NCBI GenBank assembly: GCA_002213445.1
Contig: NJIE01000034.1
Location: 1-50,660 of the forward strand
Length of the DNA stretch: 50,660 bases
Direction of reading: 5' to 3'
From: Xenophilus sp. AP218F
Lineage (GTDB): Bacteria > Pseudomonadota > Gammaproteobacteria > Burkholderiales > Chromobacteriaceae
The number at the start of each line of letters is the position of its first letter. The stretch's first letter is position 1. Positions 25,483-34,227 of this stretch are shown here, one piece after another. A model generated the notes under the pieces. The model did no database searches. It was not told the origin of the DNA and saw only the letters and a program-made list of their open reading frames with translations. A program made the position numbers and the translations under genes.

Positions 25483-25550
25483 GCTTTCTCTCCCTGCTCG
25501 CGCGCTTGACGGGATAAAACGCACCGACAAATCATGCGAAAAACATATCA

Positions 25551-25578
25551 AAAATAGGCCATATCCATTTAAGTGCAA
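25551..25578 (-). promoter_or_regulatory. Candidate promoter for the giant-protein operon
   Basis: On the minus strand TTGCAC (25573-25578), a 16-bp spacer and TATTTT (25551-25556) lie in an A/T-rich patch 69 bp before the ribosome-binding region of the giant gene. This is the most promoter-like match in 25483-25837. Nothing else in that gap is supported beyond the rsmJ ribosome-binding site. Confidence 0.3.
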
Positions 25579-25837
25579 ATGGGGAATGAAAATACCGGCA
25601 AAAGCTGGACATCATATTCATCGCCGGCAGTAGCCGTTCTCTCTCTCGCGCCGGTGGGAGGAAGCACAAGCCATAGCTGTAAAATAGTTGCTGCCCATGG
25701 AATGCAATCTAAGTGCTAATACTTACCGCGTTCGAAAAAACATGCCGCGATCGCCGCCGCCGCGCCGGGACGCCATCCCGCTTGCCGGCAAGTTCCGCAT
25801 CCCGTATTGTTCGGCGCTGCTCTTGTCAGGAACCGCC

Positions 25838-26614
25838 ATGTCCGCCACGCCTCTGTATTGCGCCGAACCCGCCCGCCTTGATTACGCCCGCCGCCTCTCC
25901 GAGCGCTTCGCGCTGCCGCTGCTGCGCCAGCGCCCGGAGGATGGCTATTGGCTGGAATTGGGGCCGGAGCGGCTTGAGCTGGTCACCACCGGCAAGCACG
26001 GCGCGGTGTACGCGGAATTCGTCGAAGGCGCGGCCAGGCACCGCCGCGAACAGGGCGGCGGCCGCGGCCAGCCGGTGGCCAAGGCGGTGGGTTTGAAGGG
26101 GGCGAAAGAGCTGCCCTATGTGGTGGACGCCACCGCCGGTCTGGGCCGCGACAGCTTTGTGCTGGCCACGTTGGGCTGCCGGGTGACTATGGTGGAGCGC
26201 TCGCCGGTGGCGGCGGCGCTGCTGGCCGACGCGCTGGAGCGCGCGCTGCGCGACGAAACCACTCGCGACATCGCCGAACGGATGACGCTGGTGCACGCCA
26301 ATTCGCGCGACTGGCTGCTGGCTCTGGACGAGGCGCTGCGGCCGGATGTGGTGTTCGTCGATCCGATGTTCCCCGATACCGACAAGAAGTCGGCCGCCGC
26401 CAAGAAGGACATGCAGGCGTTTCAGCAGGTGATAGGCGACGATACGGACAGCGCCGAGCTGCTCTCCGCCGCCGTCGCCGCCGCCAAAGTGCGCGTGGTG
26501 GTGAAGCGGCCGCGTCTGGGCGCGGCCATCGCCGGCGTGAAGCCGTCGGCCGTGCTGGACGGCAAGTCCACCCGCTTCGATCTGTACGTGATCAAGGCGC
26601 TGGCCTCAGGCTGA
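25838..26614 (+). CDS. rsmJ: 16S rRNA (guanine1516-N2)-methyltransferase RsmJ
   Basis: The 258-residue SAM-dependent methyltransferase matches the RsmJ/YhiQ family in length (E. coli about 250). The SAM site is VVDATAGLGRDSFVLA. The family signature VDPMFPDTDKKSAAAKKDMQ appears near residue 175, and VVVKRPRLG follows. It methylates 16S rRNA in the small subunit. The start at 25838 is preceded by AGGA; the open frame continues upstream to 25688 without family resemblance. It is a single gene, divergent from the giant-protein operon. Confidence 0.93.
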   Translation: MSATPLYCAEPARLDYARRLSERFALPLLRQRPEDGYWLELGPERLELVTTGKHGAVYAEFVEGAARHRREQGGGRGQPVAKAVGLKGAKELPYVVDATAGLGRDSFVLATLGCRVTMVERSPVAAALLADALERALRDETTRDIAERMTLVHANSRDWLLALDEALRPDVVFVDPMFPDTDKKSAAAKKDMQAFQQVIGDDTDSAELLSAAVAAAKVRVVVKRPRLGAAIAGVKPSAVLDGKSTRFDLYVIKALASG

Positions 26615-26762
26615 GTGGGCGACGCGGAGCCGGAAGTTTCTGGCGCGCGATTGGGCGAAGCGGCGGCAGGACTGCCGGACGCCGCGCATCACGCCGGCCG
26701 GGCTCGCTTAGTTGCGCGAGCAGCCGGGCATCCGGCCGCCCCCGCTGGCTGCATGAAGCGGT

Positions 26763-27158
26763 TCAGGCGGTCAGGCGTTCGGCGAAGCCTTCCGGAATGG
26801 CTGGGCGCCCGCGTTCGTTGATGGCGGTGCCGATCACCAACCCGTCCAGCGCCACCTTGCCGTCGGACTCGCGGATCACCTGCTGGCGGAAGCCGAAACG
26901 AACCTTGGAGATGGCCTCGTAAGCCACGGTGACGACAAACCGGTCTCCGCTGCTCAGCGAGGCCTTGTAGTCCATCTCCGAGCGCACCACCACCAGATTG
27001 ATCTTGTCGCGCGCCAGCTGGGCGAAATCGATGCCCTTGGCCAGCAGGAATTCGTGTCTGGCATGTTCCAAGTAATTGAAATACACGCCGTTGTTGACGA
27101 TGCCCTGCATATCGCACTCGTAGTCGCGCACTTTGAATTCAACGGAAAAAACCGGCAT
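26763..27158 (-). CDS. Acyl-CoA thioesterase, 4HBT/YbgC hot-dog family
   Basis: The protein of 131 residues shows the hot-dog thioesterase pattern: YECDMQGIVNNGVYFNYLEHARHEFL near the N-terminus, then VVVRSEMDYKASLSSGDRF. In YbgC-type enzymes the Asp of the DxxGxVxxxxY segment is catalytic. It hydrolyses short acyl-CoA or acyl-ACP esters; the exact substrate is open. ATG 27158 has AGAAGG six bases upstream. The frame stays open to an ATG at 27347 that overlaps the DUF2325 stop (ATGA) and has its own GGAG, so a 194-residue form with a Pro/Arg-rich extension is possible. Similarity favours the short form. Confidence 0.88.
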   Translation of the reverse strand: MPVFSVEFKVRDYECDMQGIVNNGVYFNYLEHARHEFLLAKGIDFAQLARDKINLVVVRSEMDYKASLSSGDRFVVTVAYEAISKVRFGFRQQVIRESDGKVALDGLVIGTAINERGRPAIPEGFAERLTA

Positions 27159-27343
27159 GGCGTACCTTCTCGCGTTTGCGTCCCGGCCTGCGCGGCCCGG
27201 ACCGAAAAACGGCAAGTGTGGCAGAAGCGCGCGCGGCCGGCCAGCCTGCGCCGGCGCGACCGTGCGCCAGGCCACCGTCGGCGGCGCTTGTTCCGGCGTG
27301 CGGCCCAGCAGCCAATCCAGCCAGTGTTGGCTTCCCGAAAAGA

Positions 27344-27640
27344 TCATGCGCGCTTGCTCCAGCCGTGATGTTGCAGCCGCTTCTCCACCGCAGTGGCGGA
27401 GCGGCGGCAGGCCAGCACCGGGATGCCTTGCGCCACGGCGCTGTCGCGGTAATGGCGCATGACGTTGTGGCCGAGAAAGTCGGTGAGCAGGATCAGCAGA
27501 TCCGGTTTGCCGGGCAAGGGAACCTTGCGCTGATGCGCCGCGTTGCGGCCGCAAATGTGGCGGGTGATGCGGATATTGTAATGTTGCAGCACCTGCGGGA
27601 TGTTTCCCAGCGTATCGGCGCCTATCAGCACTGCGTCCAT
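27344..27640 (-). CDS. DUF2325 domain protein
   Basis: The 98-residue protein fits the DUF2325 family in length and pattern: MDAVLIGADTLGNIPQVL at the start, then PDLLILLTDFLGHNVMRHY and AVAQGIPVLACRRS. The fold looks like a Rossmann-type alternation of strands and helices. No function is established. AGGAGG lies seven bases upstream. Its stop TGA overlaps an in-frame ATG of the thioesterase reading frame, suggesting the two are co-translated. Confidence 0.8.
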   Translation of the reverse strand: MDAVLIGADTLGNIPQVLQHYNIRITRHICGRNAAHQRKVPLPGKPDLLILLTDFLGHNVMRHYRDSAVAQGIPVLACRRSATAVEKRLQHHGWSKRA

Positions 27641-27732
27641 CGCTCGCCCTCCTGTCCATCGTCATGAATGCCGCGTCAAGGCCACTCTAACCGGGCAGCG
27701 TAATGCCTCAAAATAATATTGAATGTTAAATA

Positions 27733-27748
27733 ATTCACAAAAGTGAAT
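27733..27748. promoter_or_regulatory. Inverted repeat ATTCAC-AAAA-GTGAAT
   Basis: Perfect six-base arms around four A in an A/T-rich stretch between the DUF2325 gene and the antiporter gene. A TATAAA (27748-27753) abuts it. It could be a repressor or activator site for either divergent gene. The 211-bp gap (27641-27851) holds no coding region. Confidence 0.4.
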
Positions 27749-27851
27749 ATAAAGCCCCGCCATGCGCCAAGCCGCTCGACAAGCCCAAAAAATGACGTTA
27801 CCCTGCCCGGCCTGCGCCAGCGCGCGCTAAGTCACTGATTTGTCTATACCA

Positions 27852-29165
27852 ATGAATGCCGTTGTCCTTGCCGTGGGCGTCATGCTCACTCTGGCGCTAT
27901 TGCGCACCCACGTTGTGATCAGCCTGTTGCTGGGCGCCCTGGTCGGCGGCCTGGCGGGCAATCTGTCCATCGCCGACACGCTGGCCGCCTTCAATCGCGG
28001 CATCACCGGCGGCGCGGCGGTGGCGCTGTCCTACGCCCTGCTCGGCGCTTTCGCGCTGGCCATCGCCAAGTCCGGCCTGCCGCACGCCATGGCCGATCTG
28101 GCCGTCAAGCGGCTGGAGCGGCAAAACGGCCAGACCAAGCTGAAATGGGCCTTGATTCTGCTACTGGGCGCGGTGAGCGTGGCCAGCCAGAACCTGGTGC
28201 CCATCCACATCGCCTTCATCCCGCTCCTGGTTCCGCCGCTGCTGTACGCGATGGCGCGGCTGCATCTGGATCGCCGCCTGGTCGCCTGCGTGATCACCTT
28301 CGGCCTGGTGACGCCTTACATGGTGTTTCCGGTAGGCTTCGGCGACATCTTCCTGAAGCAGATCCTGCTGGGCAACATCGCCAAGGCCGGCATGAGCGTG
28401 GAGGGCATCGACGTGATGCGCGCCATGGCGATCCCGGCGCTGGGCATGGTGGCGGGCCTCGTCTGGGCGGTGCTGATCAGCTACCGCAAGCCGCGCCATT
28501 ACGCCTTGGGCAAGATCGAGAACGCGGAGCGCACCCATGCGCGCATCAGCCGCAGATCGCTGGCCACCGCCTTCGCCGCCATCGCGCTGGCGTTCGGCGT
28601 GCAGCTGTATACCGACTCGATGATCATGGGCGCGCTGGCGGGCTTTTTGCTGTTCCTCGCCACCGGCGTGGTGAAGTGGAAGGACGCCGACGGCCTGTTC
28701 AACGAGGGCATGAAGATGATGGCGATGATAGGTTTCACCATGATCACCGCCCAAGGCTTCGCCGAGGTGCTGAAGGCCACCGGCGAGGTGGGCGCGCTGG
28801 TGACCGCCAGCGCCGGCCTGTTCGAAGGCAACCGCGGCCTGGCCGCCTTCGCCATGCTGGTGGTGGGCCTGGTGGTGACGCTCGGCATCGGCTCGTCCTT
28901 CTCCACCGTCCCCATCCTGACCGCGATTTACGTGCCGCTGTGCCTGCACCTGGGTTTCTCGCCGATGGCGACCGTGGCGCTGATCGGCACCGCAGGCGCG
29001 CTGGGCGACGCCGGCTCGCCGGCCTCGGATTCCACCCTGGGGCCCACCTCCGGCCTCAATATCGACGGCCAGCACGACCATATCCGCGACACGGTGATCC
29101 CCACCTTCCTGCACTACAACCTGCCGCTCTTGGCGGCGGGCTGGATTGCGGCCATGGTGTTGTAG
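27852..29165 (+). CDS. Na+/H+ antiporter family protein (NhaC-like)
   Basis: The 437-residue polytopic inner-membrane protein has about a dozen hydrophobic segments. Motifs typical of this antiporter group are visible: ASQNLVPIHIAFIPLLVPPLL, FGLVTPYMVFPVGFGDIF, and the C-terminal GDAGSPASDSTLGPTSGLN. It probably exchanges Na+ or another cation for protons; some relatives may carry organic substrates. The ATG at 27852 was chosen; a TTG at 27840 is open in frame. Neither start has a clear ribosome-binding site. slyX follows after 10 bp. Confidence 0.85.
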   Translation: MNAVVLAVGVMLTLALLRTHVVISLLLGALVGGLAGNLSIADTLAAFNRGITGGAAVALSYALLGAFALAIAKSGLPHAMADLAVKRLERQNGQTKLKWALILLLGAVSVASQNLVPIHIAFIPLLVPPLLYAMARLHLDRRLVACVITFGLVTPYMVFPVGFGDIFLKQILLGNIAKAGMSVEGIDVMRAMAIPALGMVAGLVWAVLISYRKPRHYALGKIENAERTHARISRRSLATAFAAIALAFGVQLYTDSMIMGALAGFLLFLATGVVKWKDADGLFNEGMKMMAMIGFTMITAQGFAEVLKATGEVGALVTASAGLFEGNRGLAAFAMLVVGLVVTLGIGSSFSTVPILTAIYVPLCLHLGFSPMATVALIGTAGALGDAGSPASDSTLGPTSGLNIDGQHDHIRDTVIPTFLHYNLPLLAAGWIAAMVL

Positions 29166-29175
29166 AATGGCGGGC

Positions 29176-29397
29176 ATGGATACCAATACCGACAATCGCC
29201 TGGAGGCGCTGGAAGTGCGGCTCGCCTTCCAGGACGAGCTGCTGGACGCGCTGAACGCCACCGTGGCGCGGCAGCAAAAAGAGCTGGATCTGCTGCAACA
29301 GCAGATCCGCCTGCTGTACCAGCAATTCCGCAACGCCCAGCCGGACGGCTCCGCCCCCGGCCACTCCCTGCGCGACGAGATTCCGCCCCATTACTGA
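29176..29397 (+). CDS. slyX: SlyX family protein
   Basis: The 73-residue protein matches SlyX in length (E. coli 72). It is almost wholly one coiled coil (RLEALEVRLAFQDELLDALN, then LDLLQQQIRLLYQQ) and ends in the conserved IPPHY. Its role is unknown although it is widespread. The ATG at 29176 is preceded by GGCGGG; an in-frame ATG at 29167 is possible. It lies 10 bp after the antiporter gene, so the two probably share a transcript ending at 29409-29432. Confidence 0.9.
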   Translation: MDTNTDNRLEALEVRLAFQDELLDALNATVARQQKELDLLQQQIRLLYQQFRNAQPDGSAPGHSLRDEIPPHY

Positions 29398-29408
29398 CGC
29401 GCCCGATC

Positions 29409-29432
29409 AAAACGCCCCTTGCGGGGCGTTTT
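29409..29432. terminator. Bidirectional terminator between slyX and an acetyltransferase gene
   Basis: AAAACGCCCC pairs with GGGGCGTTTT across the loop TTGC, ten base pairs, with T runs in both directions. It serves the converging slyX and GNAT genes and abuts the GNAT stop codon. Confidence 0.9.
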
Positions 29433-30011
29433 TCATTGCGGCTTGCGCTTGCGGCTGCGGGAAACGATGGCCTCGATGTTCTTGCGGCCTATCAGCCGGG
29501 CCGGCTCCGGCATCGCCGGCCTTGCCTCCTCCAGCCACTTGTACATCACCAGGCAATCCACCAGTCCGTGGACGGGATGGCGATAGGCGCGCGGCAGGCG
29601 GCCGACGACATCGAAACCCAGCTTGCGCCACAGCGCCGCCGCCGCGGCGTTGCTCTCCACCACGCTGTTGAACTGCATGGCGAGAAAGCCGCGTTCGCGC
29701 GCCCGCTGCTGCGAGTGCAGGCACAGGGCGCGCGCCACGCCGCGGCCGCGGGCGGCGGAAGCGACCATATAGCCGCAGTTGCAGACGTGGCCGCCGGGGC
29801 CGGCGGCGTTGGGCTTCAGGAAATAGCTGCCCAGCAGCTGGCCGCCGTCTTCCGCCAGCCAGGTTTCCAGCGGCGACTCCAGCCACCAGCGGCGCGCGGC
29901 GTCCTCGTCCATGGCCGGGTCCAGCGCATAACTTTCGCGCGCGGCGACGATGTCGCGGAACGTCGGCCAGAACGCCGCGAAATCTTCAGCCCGCATCGGT
30001 CGGATGTCCAT
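29433..30011 (-). CDS. GNAT-family N-acetyltransferase
   Basis: The 192-residue enzyme has MDIRPMRAEDFAAFWPTFRD at the start, the acetyl-CoA motif VASAARGRGVARALC, and VVESNAAAAALWRKLGFDVVGRLP. These are GNAT motifs A and B. A basic tail follows. The start 30011 has AAGGAGG four bases upstream and shares one base with the EamA gene's stop (TGATG), so the two are coupled. The substrate is unknown; joint expression with a small-molecule exporter could mean the two act on the same compound, which is speculation. Confidence 0.9.
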   Translation of the reverse strand: MDIRPMRAEDFAAFWPTFRDIVAARESYALDPAMDEDAARRWWLESPLETWLAEDGGQLLGSYFLKPNAAGPGGHVCNCGYMVASAARGRGVARALCLHSQQRARERGFLAMQFNSVVESNAAAAALWRKLGFDVVGRLPRAYRHPVHGLVDCLVMYKWLEEARPAMPEPARLIGRKNIEAIVSRSRKRKPQ

Positions 30012-30928
30012 CACGCCTCCTTCGCCTCCGCCAGCGTTTTTTTCGCCGGCGGATGGGTCATGCGGTTGGAGAACAGGCTGGCGCCGGCGATCAGCGCGCC
30101 GCCCAGCCACTCGCGCGCCGTCATCGCCTCGCCGGCCAGCAGGTAAGCCGAGATGGCGGCGAACAGCAGCTCCATCAGCATCAAGGTCATCGCCTGCGTC
30201 GCCGGCAGGATGGACACGCCGTGCTGGGAAATCACGCTGGTGCACAGCAGGGTGACGCCCAGGATGCCGAGCAGCAGCCAGCTGTCGGCCGGAATCGCCA
30301 GCATCTGCGACAACTGGCCCTGGCTGCCCAGGCTGATCGCGCCCATCAGCGCCACGCCCAGCCAGATGGTGGCCGATTTCACCGGCACCGGCAGCGACTT
30401 GGCGGCGCGGCTGATGACGTTGCCGCAGGCGAAGGCCATCCCGCCGGACAGGGCCAGCCACTCGTAGCGGGTGGACAGCAGCTCGCCGCCGCTGAGCATG
30501 CCCGGCTTGTAGATGAAGATGAAGCAGCCGGCCAGCGACATCGCCACCACCAGCCAGCCGCTGCGGGTCAGCCGCTCCTTGAGAAACAGCCAGGACAGCA
30601 GCGCCACCCACAGCGGCGACAGGTAAAACAGCAGCAGCACGCGCATCACCGGGCCTTCCGCCACCGCCCAGGTATAACTGAAATTGCACCAGCCAAAGGC
30701 CGCCAGCAAGGCCAGCAACACCGGCTGAAAGCGGAACTGCCTGCGGTACAGCTGGAAGAACAGGGTCACGCCCAGCAAGGTGGCGATGGAATACACCGCC
30801 AGCGAGGTCATCGCCACGCTCACGCCGCGCTCGTTCAGGCTGCGAAACGGGTACCACATCAGCCCCCACACCAGCGCGGTGGTGAGAATTCCGCTGGCGG
30901 CCACAATCTTTTGTTTTACAAGTGCCAT
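30011..30928 (-). CDS. EamA/DMT-family transporter
   Basis: The protein of 305 residues has ten predicted membrane helices in two EamA-like halves (for example SGILTTALVWGLMWYPFRSL and the second-half GGMAFACGNVISRAAKSL). Family members export amino acids, nucleosides or other metabolites. The substrate is not evident. It is divergent from dapC and overlaps the downstream acetyltransferase start by one base. Confidence 0.9.
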   Translation of the reverse strand: MALVKQKIVAASGILTTALVWGLMWYPFRSLNERGVSVAMTSLAVYSIATLLGVTLFFQLYRRQFRFQPVLLALLAAFGWCNFSYTWAVAEGPVMRVLLLFYLSPLWVALLSWLFLKERLTRSGWLVVAMSLAGCFIFIYKPGMLSGGELLSTRYEWLALSGGMAFACGNVISRAAKSLPVPVKSATIWLGVALMGAISLGSQGQLSQMLAIPADSWLLLGILGVTLLCTSVISQHGVSILPATQAMTLMLMELLFAAISAYLLAGEAMTAREWLGGALIAGASLFSNRMTHPPAKKTLAEAKEA

Positions 30929-30980
30929 CGCGTTTTCTTAAGATGATTCGTTTGATAAGTCGTCGCCGAGAGAACACACC

Positions 30981-32183
30981 GTGCATCCGCAACTGGCCCA
31001 CCTGCAGCCCTACCCCTTCCAGCGCCTCGGCAAGCTGCTGGCCGACGCCCGGCCGCCGGCCGAACTGCCGCACATCAGCCTGGCGATGGGCGAACCCAAG
31101 CACCCGGCCCCGCAGCTGGTGAAGGACGCGCTATGCGCCAATCTGGACGGCCTGTCGGGCTATCCGGCGACGCAAGGCACGGCGGCGCTGCGCCAGGCTT
31201 GCGCGGCGTGGGCGGAACGACGGTATGGAGTCAAGCTGGACGCGGAGCGCGAGGTGCTGCCGGTGAACGGCAGCCGCGAGGCGCTGTTTGCGCTGACGCA
31301 GTGTCTGATCGACGCCAGCGCCGGCGACAAACCGGTAGTGATCTCTCCCAATCCTTTTTACCAGATTTACGAAGGCGCGGCACTCCTCGCCGGCGCAGAA
31401 CCTTGCTACCTCAACTGCGAAGCCGGCAACGGCTTTCTGCCGGACTGGGACAGCGTGCCCGACGCGGCATGGCGGCGCGTCCAGCTGGCGATCGTCTGCA
31501 GCCCGGGCAACCCCACCGGCGCGGTGATGCCGCTGGCCGACTGGGAAAAGCTGTTCGCGCTGTCCGACCGCTACGGTTTCGTCATCGCCAGCGACGAGTG
31601 CTATTCCGAAATCCATTTCGGCGCGCCGCCGCTGGGCGGGCTGGAAGCCGTCCGCCTGCTGGGCCGCGGCCTGGACAGGCTGGTGATGCTCACCAGCCTG
31701 TCCAAGCGCTCCAACGTGCCGGGCATGCGTTCCGGCTTCGTCGCCGGCGACGCGGCCATCCTGGAAAAATTCCTGCTGTACCGCACCTACCACGGCTGCG
31801 CGATGAGCCTGACGGTGCAGGCCGCAAGCCAGGCCGCCTGGAACGACGAGGCGCACGTCGAGTCCAACCGGGCCGCTTACGCCGCCAAGTTCGACGCCGT
31901 GCTGCCGCTGCTGCGGACGGTCTTGACCGTCGACCGCCCCGACGCCAGCTTCTATCTGTGGGCCAAAGTGCCGGGCGGCGACGACGTCGCCTTCGCCCGC
32001 GCGCTGTTCGCCAGCCGGAACGTCACCGTGCTGCCCGGCAGTTACCTGGCGCGCGACGCCCACGGCGCCAACCCCGGCCGCGGCTATATCCGCATCGCGC
32101 TGGTGGCGCAGCTGGCCGAGTGCGTGGCCGCCGCGCGAAGAATTGTAGAATTCTGCCAACACTACGCCGCCGCCCCCGCGTGA
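30981..32183 (+). CDS. dapC: N-succinyldiaminopimelate aminotransferase DapC
   Basis: This PLP enzyme (400 residues) makes N-succinyl-LL-diaminopimelate in the lysine and peptidoglycan branch. The fold-type I motifs are [11 protein letters not shown] (about 173-183), [11 protein letters not shown], and the PLP lysine in SLSKRSN (Lys242). It begins with GTG at 30981 after a GAGAG tract; MHPQL fits the family start. dapD follows 64 bp downstream, which supports DapC over a general aminotransferase. Confidence 0.93.
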   Translation: MHPQLAHLQPYPFQRLGKLLADARPPAELPHISLAMGEPKHPAPQLVKDALCANLDGLSGYPATQGTAALRQACAAWAERRYGVKLDAEREVLPVNGSREALFALTQCLIDASAGDKPVVISPNPFYQIYEGAALLAGAEPCYLNCEAGNGFLPDWDSVPDAAWRRVQLAIVCSPGNPTGAVMPLADWEKLFALSDRYGFVIASDECYSEIHFGAPPLGGLEAVRLLGRGLDRLVMLTSLSKRSNVPGMRSGFVAGDAAILEKFLLYRTYHGCAMSLTVQAASQAAWNDEAHVESNRAAYAAKFDAVLPLLRTVLTVDRPDASFYLWAKVPGGDDVAFARALFASRNVTVLPGSYLARDAHGANPGRGYIRIALVAQLAECVAAARRIVEFCQHYAAAPA

Positions 32184-32247
32184 CGGCATCGCCACCAGAA
32201 ACCGATACATGACCATTCCGATCCACATCGCCAAAGGACTCAACCAG

Positions 32248-33069
32248 ATGCATCCGATCCAGAGCCTGATCGAACAAGCTTTTGAAAACCGCGCCGAGAT
32301 CACTCCGGCCACCGTCTCCCCGGAACTGAAGGCCGCCATCGAACAGGTGATCGCCGAGCTGGACAACGGCCACCTGCGCGTCGCCGAAAAACAGGGCGGC
32401 GACTGGGTGGTCAACCAGTGGGTGAAGAAGGCGGTGCTGCTGTCCTTCCGCATCCGCGACAACGTGGTGCAGGACGACGGCGTGAGCCGCTACTTCGACA
32501 AGGTGGACACCAAGTTCGCCGACTGGAGCCAAAGCCGCTTCCAGGAAGCCGGCTTCCGCGTGGTGCCGGGCGCGGTGGCGCGCAAGGGCAGCTTCATCGC
32601 CAAGAACACCGTGCTGATGCCGTCCTACGTCAACATCGGCGCTTATGTCGATGAAGGCACCATGGTGGACACCTGGGCCACCGTAGGCAGCTGCGCCCAG
32701 ATCGGCAAGAACGTGCACCTGTCCGGCGGCGTCGGCATCGGCGGCGTGCTGGAGCCGCTGCAGGCCAACCCCACCATCATCGAAGACAACTGCTTCATCG
32801 GCGCGCGCTCGGAAGTGGTGGAAGGCGTGATCGTCGGCGAAGGCTCGGTGATCTCGATGGGCGTCTACATCGGCCAGTCCACCAAGATCTACGATCGCGA
32901 AACCGGCGAAGTGACTTACGGCCGCATCCCGCCGGGCTCGGTGGTGGTGTCCGGCAACCTGCCGTCCAAGGATGGCAGCCACAGCCTGTACTGCGCGGTG
33001 ATCGTCAAGAAGGTGGACGCCCAGACCCGCAGCAAGACCAGCATCAACGAGCTGCTGCGCGGCGTATAA
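32248..33069 (+). CDS. dapD: Tetrahydrodipicolinate N-succinyltransferase DapD
   Basis: The enzyme has 273 residues (E. coli 274). It succinylates tetrahydrodipicolinate using succinyl-CoA, just before the DapC step. A helical N-terminus is followed by left-handed beta-helix hexapeptide repeats, with [20 protein letters not shown] and [16 protein letters not shown]. The start at 32248 has AAGGA nine bases upstream and aligns with the E. coli start; an in-frame ATG at 32209 adds 13 residues. Co-directional with dapC. Confidence 0.95.
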   Translation: MHPIQSLIEQAFENRAEITPATVSPELKAAIEQVIAELDNGHLRVAEKQGGDWVVNQWVKKAVLLSFRIRDNVVQDDGVSRYFDKVDTKFADWSQSRFQEAGFRVVPGAVARKGSFIAKNTVLMPSYVNIGAYVDEGTMVDTWATVGSCAQIGKNVHLSGGVGIGGVLEPLQANPTIIEDNCFIGARSEVVEGVIVGEGSVISMGVYIGQSTKIYDRETGEVTYGRIPPGSVVVSGNLPSKDGSHSLYCAVIVKKVDAQTRSKTSINELLRGV

Positions 33070-33257
33070 GCGCCCCGGTCCGGCACGCCCGCCGGCGTGT
33101 CGGACAATCCAACCCCTTGTCGCGCAAACGAAAACTGCGCGCGCGCTTTTCCGCCGCGGCGCAACATATTTGCCCCCGCAATCTCGCCGGCATTTGGCGT
33201 TATGCCGCCGACACTATAAAATCCACCTGTTCGGGAATATCAAGCGGTACGCTGCCC

Positions 33258-33277
33258 GGCCGCGCAGGCGGCCTTTT
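33258..33277 (+). terminator. Terminator-like hairpin in the dapD-mlaF gap
   Basis: GGCCGC/GCGGCC with a four-base loop and four T. It lies about 40 bases after a TATAAA (33215-33220) and 130 bases before mlaF. It may end the dapCD transcript or act in the mla leader. The rest of the 339-base gap (33070-33408) contains only another GC stem just after dapD (about 33082-33101, no T run) and no credible gene. Confidence 0.4.
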
Positions 33278-33408
33278 CTCCAAGAGCAGGCGACCTCGTC
33301 CCGCCATTCAACACGCGGCATCGCTCTGCCGCGGGCGCAACGGTCTGAATTTAACCGTCGCGCCGGGGTCTTACTCCTGACCTATTTTGCAAGCAATCTG
33401 GAATTTTC

Positions 33409-34227
33409 GTGTCTTTAGACAACTTCATAGAATTCAGAAACGTGGGCTTCGCCTATGGCAGCCGCCCCATTCTGGAGAATCTCGATCTGGCCGTGCCGCG
33501 CGGCAAGCTGGTCGCCGTCATGGGCGGCAGCGGCAGCGGCAAGACCACCTTGCTGCGGCTGATCTCGGGGCAACTGCGCCCCAACGTCGGCCAGGTGCGG
33601 GTGGACGGCCGCGACGTGGCCGGGATGAGCCGGGACGAGTTGTACCGCCATCGCCGCCGCATGGGCATGCTGTTCCAGTTCGGCGCGCTGTTCACCGACC
33701 TCAACGTCGAGGACAACGTCGCCTTCCCGCTGCGCGAACACACCCGCCTGCCGGACAGCATGATCCGCGACCTCGTCACCATGAAGCTGGAAGCCGTCGG
33801 CCTGCGCGGCACGCAGCCGCTGATGCCGGCCGAGCTGTCCGGCGGCATGGCCCGGCGCGTGGCGCTGGCCCGCGCCATCGCCCTCGATCCGCAACTGATG
33901 CTCTATGACGAACCCTTCACCGGCCTCGACCCGATTTCGCTGGGCGTGATCGCGCTGCTGATCAAGAAACTGAACGACGCGCTCGGCACCACCGCGGTGA
34001 TGGTGACGCACGACGTGCACAAATCGCTGGAGATCGTCGATCACGTGCTGTTCCTCGCCGCCGGCAAGGTGGTGGCGCAGGGTTCGCCCGACGAAGTGCG
34101 TCGTTCCGACGCTCCGTGGGTGCAGCAATTCATCAACGGCGAAGCCGACGGCCCCGTGCATTTCACCTACCCGGCCGGCCGCTCGCTGGCCGCCGACCTG
34201 GGCCTGCAAGGAGACGGTCATGCTTGA
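33409..34227 (+). CDS. mlaF: Mla phospholipid transport ATPase MlaF
   Basis: MlaF powers the MlaFEDB complex, which moves phospholipids between the membranes and keeps the outer membrane asymmetric. The 272-residue ATPase has Walker A GGSGSGKTT, signature LSGGMARRVA and Walker B MLYDEPFTGLDP. The start is GTG at 33409 with only a weak GGA upstream. It overlaps mlaE by eight bases and begins the six-gene mla operon. Confidence 0.95.
   Translation: MSLDNFIEFRNVGFAYGSRPILENLDLAVPRGKLVAVMGGSGSGKTTLLRLISGQLRPNVGQVRVDGRDVAGMSRDELYRHRRRMGMLFQFGALFTDLNVEDNVAFPLREHTRLPDSMIRDLVTMKLEAVGLRGTQPLMPAELSGGMARRVALARAIALDPQLMLYDEPFTGLDPISLGVIALLIKKLNDALGTTAVMVTHDVHKSLEIVDHVLFLAAGKVVAQGSPDEVRRSDAPWVQQFINGEADGPVHFTYPAGRSLAADLGLQGDGHA

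Noticed and set aside
21820-25509. 1229-codon open frame on the plus strand
   Set aside because: It is antisense to the giant surface-protein gene. Its composition (Gly, Arg, Ala, His, Gln-rich) is that of a high-GC shadow frame and it has no start signals or domain.
27159-27343. Separate small gene between thioesterase and DUF2325
   Set aside because: The open frame is continuous with the thioesterase and has no family resemblance; described as a possible extension.
28161-29333. 390-codon minus-strand frame over the antiporter gene
   Set aside because: Shadow of a well-supported membrane protein gene.
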